This document shows positions 1-5,325 of a stretch of DNA of 6,159 bases, one piece after another. The stretch is from Promethearchaeota archaeon. GTDB taxonomy: Archaea > Asgardarchaeota > Lokiarchaeia > Sigynarchaeales > SOKP01. The stretch is from the NCBI GenBank assembly GCA_019057735.1, contig JAHLWV010000136.1, forward strand, positions 1-6,159, written 5' to 3'. The notes beneath the pieces are model-generated. The model had not been told where the DNA came from and made no database searches. It was given only the letters and a program-made list of their open reading frames with translations. Within the stretch, counting starts at the first letter, position 1. Each line of letters starts with the position of its first letter. The position numbers and the translations under genes are program-made.

Positions 1-2267
1 ATTAACATCACAAACCCGCGATCAGTAGATGTTCGAAAAATTCGACCAGCAGCTTGAATTACTTTCATCATACCTGGATTTCGATAAGCATATTCGAAGC
101 CTTTTTTCCATTTGAGATCGTAATATTCTCGCATTAATTCTTGCTCCTTTGAATACGCGGGGAGCCCAGGCCCAATAATAAATGCGCCAATAGCCATATC
201 TCCTGTAAAATCTACACCTTCGCTAAAGATTCCGCCATGGACTGCCATAAGAAGATGTTTCTCGTCAGAATCCCGGAGTTTCTTTAAGTAATTCCTACGT
301 TTGGCTTCACTCATTTTCCGTTCTTGCGCTATGAGCTTAACTGAGAGTGGGAGAGCTTCAATCTCGCTTTGAACGGCTTTAAGATAAGCGAATGAAGGAA
401 AAAAAGCCAAGTAGTTTCCATCTTTTACGCTTACCGTTTTAACAATAGTTGATGCAATAAAGTCGTACGATTCTCGACGGTCTTCATATTTAGTAGAGAG
501 ATTGGGCATGATAAGATAAAGTCGGTTTTGTTGAGCAAAGGGAGAGCTGTATTGAATTTTATTTGCAGAGGAGGGGTATCCTAACATTTTTTGGAAATAT
601 TCTAGTGGAAACAGAGTTGCCGATTGCACGATTACTGAATGAAAGCCAGCGAGTTGTTTTTCGAGTTTTGGTGCTGCTGATTTGCATAATATTTTGATTT
701 TCCCTTCTTTTATATACAATAATTCGCTAAATTCAGGAGAGTTACTTTCTTTTAAGATCGTTGCGAACTGGCGAAAGTTTAAAACAAATTCCAAGACTTG
801 ATCTTTTTTCCCCGGTTGAAATCCTTGTCGAGAAGTATAGGCTTGAATATAATAGAGAGTAAAATGTTCCAGGTCTTTTAATACTAATTGGAAGAACGGT
901 TTATCGATTTTTGTTAAAAAGGGCTTTTTTGTTTTCACGTCGGGAAATGGATGGATCAGGTCCAAAATGTAATTAGTTATCTGAAGAAAGATGTTAATTC
1001 CTTTTTCCTCAATAAATTTTGGTAAATAAAGTGATTGTAAATAATTACTAACGTTTTGTAAGGATTGCAGAGTTATTTCAGGAGAATAATATGTCATCGC
1101 TCGGAAGGGTAGATTATGGGCCTCATCGACGATCAATACGATATTATCATATGAATGGTTAAAAAATCGCTTCAACTTGATGAAAGGATGAAATACATAA
1201 TTATAATCGCCCACAATTACGTCGCAATGAAGAGAGCAATCCAAAGAAATCTCAAAGGGGCAAATATTATGTATTTTTGCCATTTTGCGTATATATCGCG
1301 CATCAATGACTTGTTTAGTGAGCATTTCAGACACGATCTTATCCAATGAAACCTTAGCGTAATTATCGAGGTAAGGACATAACGATTTTTCGCACGTAAA
1401 GGTACTGTTTACGCACAATTTCTCTTTTGCAGTGAGAATAATCGAATTAAAGTTTGCTTTCTTTTTTGCAAATATCCGTAAAGTATCTCTGTAGATACGT
1501 TGTTGAGTCGTTTTTGAGGTAATCACGAATACGTATAAATTTTTCTTCAAAGCATATTTTAACGCTGGAAAAAGCGTCCCTACGGTCTTTCCTAAACCAG
1601 AGGGGGCTAAAAGCATCAATCGTTCTCTCTTCTGAATACTTTTACGCGTATTTTTAATTATTTCCTCTTGGTTAAGTCTATATTCCTTAAAGGGAAAATT
1701 AACCGTTTTGGCACGTTCTCGCTGTTCTGTTTTGATTTTTTGTCTTATCTCCCACTCGTTTAAGATAGTTGTACACTGATCTACAATATATCCTAGCATA
1801 TTTTGAGGAGGAACATCAATAATTTTTTCTTTTTCAGTAAAAATGTCAATTAGCACCAAATGACACTGAATCTTTTTCCCCATCTGGAGAAAATAGTGCC
1901 CATATAATAGCAACTGTTGACGATATTCATTGGCAGTTTCTGATTCGAGATCAAATTCATCTAAATTCGTTATTGACTTAATTTCTTCGATAACCAAAAA
2001 TCCCTTGTTTTCATAGACGATGTCAGCGCGCCCTGAAATAATAAATGTCCACCCTTGAACTCTTGCTTGAAATTTAACTAATACTTCGCGTTGGAAGGCC
2101 TTTACAGTTTTTTCTTGCTTTTTTTGATATAACTGGTGGATTTCAGTTCCTTTTGAGGCGCGAATGCGAAAAGGAATCACTGAATTAGAAAGTCTAAGTT
2201 TTTTAGTAGCAACAACAATGTCTCTGATTGAGATATGAAATTCTTTGCGCTCCGTGAGGACTTTCAC
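1..2267 (-). CDS. PD-(D/E)XK nuclease-Rad3/DinG-type DNA helicase fusion, 3' end cut by window
   Basis: I translated 755 codons without a stop; the C-terminus lies beyond the left edge. The N-terminal domain (about residues 10-170) is Cas4/RecB-like: GRAD at 79-82, EEIK at 94-97 and Q118-x3-Y122 give the PD-(D/E)XK nuclease signature. A superfamily 2 helicase of the XPD/Rad3/DinG class follows: Walker A APSGLGKT (221-228), motif Ia TSKTTQQ (250-256), DEAH (381-384), SATL (549-552), GNYLAFFPSF (617-626), GGIFSEGVDF (678-687) and QAAGRIFR (738-745). Cys285, 292, 297 and 336 lie between Walker A and DEAH, where this class binds a 4Fe-4S cluster. An ATP-dependent 5'-3' DNA helicase with a nuclease module, acting in DNA repair or processing, is expected. 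Bacterial (Firmicutes-type) proteins of roughly 780 residues share this layout, so only a short tail is missing. The GTG start follows an in-frame TAA by one codon, and I see no Shine-Dalgarno sequence, so leaderless translation is possible. Arginine codons are mostly CGN, unlike the plus-strand genes. Confidence 0.93.
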   Translation of the reverse strand, partial: MKVLTERKEFHISIRDIVVATKKLRLSNSVIPFRIRASKGTEIHQLYQKKQEKTVKAFQREVLVKFQARVQGWTFIISGRADIVYENKGFLVIEEIKSITNLDEFDLESETANEYRQQLLLYGHYFLQMGKKIQCHLVLIDIFTEKEKIIDVPPQNMLGYIVDQCTTILNEWEIRQKIKTEQRERAKTVNFPFKEYRLNQEEIIKNTRKSIQKRERLMLLAPSGLGKTVGTLFPALKYALKKNLYVFVITSKTTQQRIYRDTLRIFAKKKANFNSIILTAKEKLCVNSTFTCEKSLCPYLDNYAKVSLDKIVSEMLTKQVIDARYIRKMAKIHNICPFEISLDCSLHCDVIVGDYNYVFHPFIKLKRFFNHSYDNIVLIVDEAHNLPFRAMTYYSPEITLQSLQNVSNYLQSLYLPKFIEEKGINIFLQITNYILDLIHPFPDVKTKKPFLTKIDKPFFQLVLKDLEHFTLYYIQAYTSRQGFQPGKKDQVLEFVLNFRQFATILKESNSPEFSELLYIKEGKIKILCKSAAPKLEKQLAGFHSVIVQSATLFPLEYFQKMLGYPSSANKIQYSSPFAQQNRLYLIMPNLSTKYEDRRESYDFIASTIVKTVSVKDGNYLAFFPSFAYLKAVQSEIEALPLSVKLIAQERKMSEAKRRNYLKKLRDSDEKHLLMAVHGGIFSEGVDFTGDMAIGAFIIGPGLPAYSKEQELMREYYDLKWKKGFEYAYRNPGMMKVIQAAGRIFRTSTDRGFVML

Positions 2268-2505
2268 TTTTTATGATCACTAGCTCTAACAAATCTATTT
2301 TTTGTATTAAAAAGATGCCCCTCACTAAAATTTTAAATTATTAATATGAAATTAAGTCCATAATTAACTATTTGAGGAAAGAAGAAAGTAACTCTTTATT
2401 TTATTTATTTTTTAAAATTTCAAGTAATTTTCGTTTCCTTATGGGCTTTAAAGCTTTACTTTTCATCCTCGATATTTTGTACTTTCCACCTCTAAATAAT
2501 TAATT

Positions 2506-2515
2506 AAATATAAAA
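2506..2515 (+). promoter_or_regulatory. Candidate archaeal TATA box for the V4R-like gene
   Basis: The run aaatataaaa lies about 60 bases before the ATG at 2573. An archaeal TATA box centred here predicts initiation near 2537, giving a leader of about 35 nt with no clear Shine-Dalgarno sequence. The surroundings are AT-rich, so a chance match is quite possible. Confidence 0.4.
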
Positions 2516-2531
2516 CGCAAAATTTTGATCA

Positions 2532-2545
2532 TTGCAACCTTGCAA
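2532..2545. promoter_or_regulatory. TTGCAA-cc-TTGCAA dyad, candidate operator
   Basis: Two copies of the palindromic hexamer TTGCAA are separated by CC, forming a 14-bp dyad that is perfect outside its central two bases. It spans the transcription start predicted from the upstream TATA-like element (near 2537), a position where a bound repressor would block initiation. The G/C bases stand out in a region that is otherwise nearly all A and T. The regulator is unknown. Confidence 0.4.
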
Positions 2546-2572
2546 AAATGAAAAGAATCTTTGTGAAATAAT

Positions 2573-3076
2573 ATGGAATCATTGAACGATGAACAGATAA
2601 AAAACTTACCAAAGCAATTTAAAACCGTTCCATATAGTACATTCTTCAAAGTATGGTACGCTTTACAGAAAGCTATCCCCCAAGATCAAAAAGGAGAGAT
2701 TTTTACGAAAATTGGGAGAACTATTGGAAGTGAGTTTGATGAGGGAGGAATAGGAACTGTTGATGAATTTCTTGACCAATTGCAGCTCTTTTTAGAAAAA
2801 GAATGGGCTATTACAGATAATGCAAAGGTCGATTTACAAAAAGATGAGAATGGAAATGCGATAAAATTACTTGTTAAACAAGACAGCTGCAAAATGTGTT
2901 ATGCAAATACCTACTATAAATTACACGATTCTGGTAGCCCCTCTTGCATGTTCCCTCAAGTAATCATGGGCGTTCTATCAAAAGTGAAAAAAAAGTTTGG
3001 TTTTAAGAACCTAAGATTTGAAGGAGTCCAGAAAGGAGGAGTAGGAGAATGCACAATGACCTGGAATCTCAGATGA
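2573..3076 (+). CDS. V4R-like small-molecule-binding protein (predicted), four-cysteine
   Basis: A 167-residue soluble protein with no signal peptide or membrane segment. The layout resembles the V4R (4-vinyl-reductase-like) fold: helices with KIGRTIG (46-52) and EFLDQLQLFLEKEW (65-78), a strand region around AKVDLQ (84-89), then a C-terminal part with FPQVIMGVL (127-135) and the ending RFEGVQKGGVGECTMTW (148-164), recalling the E-x-n-G-x-C ending of V4R domains. V4R proteins bind hydrophobic small molecules or tetrapyrrole-like ligands, or act as sensors; the ligand here is unknown. The only cysteines are C106, C109, C125 and C160, with the sole histidine, H118, among them, suggesting a metal site or redox-active pairs. 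The gene stands alone: the next gene is 160 bp downstream on the same strand and has its own promoter-like sequences. The family call rests on pattern resemblance and is moderate; that the frame is coding is much surer, from codon character and protein composition. Confidence 0.75.
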   Translation: MESLNDEQIKNLPKQFKTVPYSTFFKVWYALQKAIPQDQKGEIFTKIGRTIGSEFDEGGIGTVDEFLDQLQLFLEKEWAITDNAKVDLQKDENGNAIKLLVKQDSCKMCYANTYYKLHDSGSPSCMFPQVIMGVLSKVKKKFGFKNLRFEGVQKGGVGECTMTWNLR

Positions 3077-3130
3077 TTTAAGATCATACTATTTGCGAGC
3101 TAAGAAAATATATCCAAAGAAGTCGAACAC

Positions 3131-3135
3131 TTTTT
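3131..3135 (+). terminator. Possible U-run terminator of the V4R-like gene
   Basis: A run of five T residues occurs 55 bases after the stop codon, followed at 3139-3149 by a very weak AAAG-gga-CTTT stem. Archaeal transcription can end at short U-tracts without a hairpin, so this is a plausible but weak 3' end signal. Similar T-runs are common in this AT-rich DNA. Confidence 0.25.
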
Positions 3136-3155
3136 ATTAAAGGGACTTTCGATGT

Positions 3156-3170
3156 AAAAAACTTATAAAT
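3156..3170 (+). promoter_or_regulatory. Candidate BRE/TATA element for the acyl-CoA operon
   Basis: Six A residues (3156-3161) followed by CTTATAAAT (3162-3170) resemble an archaeal BRE plus TATA box. Initiation would fall near 3192, leaving a leader of about 45 nt before the ATG at 3237. It is the best-looking TATA element in the window, and its place directly before the dehydrogenase gene supports transcription separate from the V4R-like gene. Confidence 0.5.
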
Positions 3171-3206
3171 TGATTTTTCATTAAGACTTTTATTAAAATT
3201 GATTTT
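3167..3206 (+). repeat. 11-bp direct repeat, two copies at 29-bp spacing
   Basis: AAATTGATTTT occurs at 3167-3177 and again at 3196-3206. The first copy overlaps the end of the TATA-like element and the second lies inside the dyad at 3192-3209. It may be a pair of regulator sites or a chance product of AT-rich DNA. Confidence 0.35.
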
Positions 3207-3209
3207 AAT
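3192..3209. promoter_or_regulatory. 18-bp AT-rich dyad at the predicted operon start, candidate operator
   Basis: ATTAAAAT-TG-ATTTTAAT is a perfect 8-bp inverted repeat around a two-base centre. It begins at the transcription start predicted from the TATA-like element and ends 27 bases before the dehydrogenase ATG. A dimeric regulator bound here would interfere with initiation. The sequence is almost pure A and T, so chance cannot be dismissed. Confidence 0.35.
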
Positions 3210-3222
3210 TCTCCTATTTAAA

Positions 3223-3226
3223 GAGG
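3223..3226 (+). promoter_or_regulatory. Shine-Dalgarno-like GAGG before the dehydrogenase
   Basis: GAGG ends 10 bases before the ATG at 3237, an acceptable spacing. It supports this start over the internal Met19 codon at 3291, which lacks such a motif. Confidence 0.45.
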
Positions 3227-3236
3227 CACGATATAA

Positions 3237-4457
3237 ATGGAAGGACATATACAATTTGAAGATCTAGGCATAGAATTCGGATATTCTTGTATGCCCGATA
3301 GATTGCATTATTATTCAGAAGAAGAAAATAAATTCCGTATGGAAGTTCGTAAATGGTGTAAGGAAAATATTCAACCAGTTTCCGATAAGATTGATAAAGA
3401 AAGAAATGCGGAATTAGCTGTGGAAACTCTACGAAAAATGAAACCATATTTGAACATAGTAATTCCTGAAGAAGCTGGTGGATTAGGTAAAGGAATACTA
3501 TATAGAACGATTTTTGGTGAAGAATTATCCGCTTTCAATTATGCTATCGCAACGATCTTCGGCGCTTCCTCGTGTTTATTTGCGGGGCCTATTATTGAAT
3601 ACGGCACTTCTGAACAGAAAAGGAAGTACCTTTCAGGTATTGCTGATGGTACGAAAATAGGGGCAATAGGAATAACAGAGCCAACAGCAGGTTCTGACGC
3701 TATCGGAGGAATGAATTTAAGAGCTGTGAGACGAGGAAATCACTTCGTTTTAAATGGAGAAAAACGATTTATAACGAATGGAAGCGTTGCAGACTATATT
3801 TGTTTATACGCGGTTACTAACGATCAAGTTAAAAGACATCAAGGAATATCAGCTTTCATATTTGAGACGCAAACACCGGGATTTAGGGTTATCAGAGATT
3901 ATAATCACATGGGTCGTAGAGGAATGCCTAACTCTCATCTACGATTTGAAAATTGTAAGGTCCCAGTCGAAAATTTACTTCACAAGGAAAATGAAGGAGT
4001 GGAGGTATTGATGTTTGGTCTTGATGGTGAGAGAACTTTTACGGCGTCACAATACGTTGGTCTTGCGAGAAGTGCGTTTGAAGTGGCATATAAATATGCT
4101 CATAGGCGTCATCAATTTAAGAAATCAATTTACTCCTTTGAAGGAATTTCTTTCAAACTTAGCGAAATGTTTATGGACTTAGAATTAAACAGAATTGCAA
4201 TGGCGCAAATAGCGAGGATGCTTGACGACGGATATTATAGTAGAGCATCAGTTGCGGCTCTAAAAGCTAAACTCGCAGATGCGACGGTGAAAATTACCCA
4301 AGAGGCTATTCAAGTAGTTGGTGGTATTGGATACTCTGAAGATTATCCTTTAGAACGATATTATAGAGACGCAAAGGTAGGTCAATTAGCAGCAGGAAGT
4401 TCCGAAATAATGAAATATTTAATTTCAAGAGAAATGGTAAGAATGTGGGGAAAATAG
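3237..4457 (+). CDS. Acyl-CoA dehydrogenase (IVD-like catalytic-base position)
   Basis: This 406-residue flavoenzyme should oxidise an acyl-CoA to the 2,3-enoyl-CoA in the cytoplasm, passing electrons to an electron-transfer flavoprotein. Family landmarks occur in order: YSEEENKFRMEVRKW (26-40), ITEPTAGSDA (146-155) for flavin and substrate, GEKRFITNG (174-182), the QFKKSI...FEGISFKLSEM segment (293-311), VVGGIGYSEDYPLERYYRDAK (360-380) and GSSEI (387-391). Length matches the family, with an extra 20 or so N-terminal residues. At the MCAD-type catalytic glutamate position there is Ala386 (LAAGSSEI), while Glu265 in GLDGER matches the catalytic glutamate of isovaleryl-CoA and long-chain acyl-CoA dehydrogenases. 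This points to a branched or bulky substrate but does not prove it. It is the first gene of a two-gene operon with the crotonase 29 bp downstream. Arginine codons are mainly AGA/AGG. Confidence 0.95.
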   Translation: MEGHIQFEDLGIEFGYSCMPDRLHYYSEEENKFRMEVRKWCKENIQPVSDKIDKERNAELAVETLRKMKPYLNIVIPEEAGGLGKGILYRTIFGEELSAFNYAIATIFGASSCLFAGPIIEYGTSEQKRKYLSGIADGTKIGAIGITEPTAGSDAIGGMNLRAVRRGNHFVLNGEKRFITNGSVADYICLYAVTNDQVKRHQGISAFIFETQTPGFRVIRDYNHMGRRGMPNSHLRFENCKVPVENLLHKENEGVEVLMFGLDGERTFTASQYVGLARSAFEVAYKYAHRRHQFKKSIYSFEGISFKLSEMFMDLELNRIAMAQIARMLDDGYYSRASVAALKAKLADATVKITQEAIQVVGGIGYSEDYPLERYYRDAKVGQLAAGSSEIMKYLISREMVRMWGK

Positions 4458-4474
4458 ATCGATAAAAACATCTT

Positions 4475-4478
4475 GGAG
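4475..4478 (+). promoter_or_regulatory. Shine-Dalgarno GGAG before the crotonase
   Basis: GGAG ends 8 bases before the ATG at 4487, inside the 29-bp gap after the dehydrogenase stop. It fixes the start and shows that internal operon genes here use leadered initiation. Confidence 0.65.
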
Positions 4479-4486
4479 TTTTAAAA

Positions 4487-5278
4487 ATGGCAAAAAAAAT
4501 TGATGTAGAAGTTAGAAATAATGTAGCTACGATAAAACTGACAGATTCTAAAAACCTTAATCCATTAAATAAAGAAACCGGGAAAGCCCTATTTGAAGCT
4601 TTAGAAAATCTAAAAGATAATAGTGAAGTGAGATGTGTAATAATCACAGGTTCGGGAAGAGCGTTTTCAGCTGGTGGCGATATTAAACAATTCAAATTAG
4701 GCATTGAAAATGGAATACCCGGTCAAATAATGGAGGACCTATTAAAAAACTTATATAAAATTGCAATTACCTTACGTCTTTACCCAAAACCAGTAATTGC
4801 GGCTGTAAATGGTTGGGCTGTTGGAGCAGGAATGAATCTCGCGCTATCGTGCGATTTCATTATCGCGTCAGAAAAAGCAATGTTCAAGCAATCATTTAGC
4901 AAACTAGCTTTAATACCAGGATTTGCTGGAACGATATTGCTAAGCCATCAACTTACTTGGCAACAAGCTACCCAAATGTCTTTTTTTGGAGATAATTATA
5001 GTTCCGAAGATATGTATAAACTCGGGTTTATAAATGAGATTACACCCCCCGACAAATTAATGGAAGTAACTCTACAATGGGCTCACAGACTCGCTAAAGG
5101 TCCCACATTAGCGTATGCGAGAACTAAAAAATTATTCTTTGAATCCCTAAGCACCCCAATTGAAGAACATCTCGAAATTGAAAGGAACATGCAAGTTAAA
5201 TCTGCTGAAACCGAAGATTTTAAGAGAGGAGTACTTGCTTTACTTGAGAAAAAAGAACCTGATTTTATCGGGAAATAA
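4487..5278 (+). CDS. Crotonase/enoyl-CoA hydratase-isomerase superfamily protein, atypical active site
   Basis: This 263-residue protein is a standard-length crotonase that binds acyl-CoA and stabilises an enolate in an oxyanion hole. The landmarks are GRAFSAGGDI (57-66), NGWAVGAGMNLALSCDF (108-124), the FKQSFSKLALIPGFAGT segment (133-149) and the C-terminal EDFKRGV...PDFIGK (243-263). Both glutamates of classical enoyl-CoA hydratase are absent: Asn117 stands where GGGCELA has Glu, and Phe137 where QPEILLG has Glu. The segment most resembles PaaG-type ring-epoxide/oxepin isomerases (NLALACD, QAF-KIGLVPD), but the Asp after that Pro is Gly145 here. Hydration of a simple enoyl-CoA is therefore doubtful; an isomerase, hydrolase or lyase role, or altered catalysis, is possible. 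It sits 29 bp after the dehydrogenase with a good Shine-Dalgarno sequence, so both probably act on the same CoA ester. Confidence 0.93.
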   Translation: MAKKIDVEVRNNVATIKLTDSKNLNPLNKETGKALFEALENLKDNSEVRCVIITGSGRAFSAGGDIKQFKLGIENGIPGQIMEDLLKNLYKIAITLRLYPKPVIAAVNGWAVGAGMNLALSCDFIIASEKAMFKQSFSKLALIPGFAGTILLSHQLTWQQATQMSFFGDNYSSEDMYKLGFINEITPPDKLMEVTLQWAHRLAKGPTLAYARTKKLFFESLSTPIEEHLEIERNMQVKSAETEDFKRGVLALLEKKEPDFIGK

Positions 5279-5325
5279 GGAGCTTTGGAGATTGATTTTA
5301 GTTAGATTAAAAGTAAAACACCGGT
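5279..5325. other. Convergent intergenic gap
   Basis: The 47 bases between the crotonase stop and the radical SAM stop must serve as 3' ends for both transcripts. I see only modest T-rich stretches (GATTTTAG near 5294) and no clear hairpin. Two GGAG motifs directly after the crotonase stop resemble ribosome binding sites, but no gene follows on the plus strand. Confidence 0.5.

Larger units (their letters stand above)
2268..2572. other. Divergent intergenic region between helicase and V4R-like gene
   Basis: This very AT-rich stretch separates two divergently transcribed genes. It must hold the promoters for both, and no credible gene is visible in it. For the helicase (reading the minus strand), AT-rich candidate TATA elements lie near 2326-2337 and 2297-2310, neither convincing. 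A perfect 10-bp palindrome GCTTTAAAGC lies at 2445-2454 and overlaps AAAGCTTT at 2450-2457. The right part holds the V4R-gene TATA element and a TTGCAA dyad, listed separately. A seven-codon ATG reading frame at 2548-2571 ends one base before the V4R-gene ATG, has no Shine-Dalgarno sequence and is probably chance. Confidence 0.6.

Noticed and set aside
1155..1349. 64-codon plus-strand reading frame
   Set aside because: It lies antisense inside the helicase, across the region between its iron-sulfur cysteines and DEAH motif, and shows no protein-like pattern of its own.
1..2267. Cas4-like domain taken as a sign of a CRISPR-linked system
   Set aside because: No repeat-spacer array or other cas gene is visible, and this nuclease-helicase architecture is known outside CRISPR loci.
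2375..2420. Purine run followed by T-rich tract, considered as a terminator
   Set aside because: No plus-strand gene lies upstream to be terminated, and the possible stem (AAAG/CTTT) is too short.
2445..2457. GCTTTAAAGC palindrome overlapping AAAGCTTT
   Set aside because: It lies about 50 bases before the TATA-like element, is short and built from common AT-rich words; noted in the intergenic entry but not claimed as an operator.
2548..2571. Seven-codon upstream reading frame before the V4R-like gene
   Set aside because: It has no Shine-Dalgarno sequence and a length expected by chance in AT-rich DNA; leader-peptide control would need further codon features that are absent.
4306..4704. 132-codon minus-strand reading frame across the dehydrogenase-crotonase junction
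   Set aside because: It is antisense to two well-supported genes, has no ribosome-binding motif and its translation shows no family resemblance.
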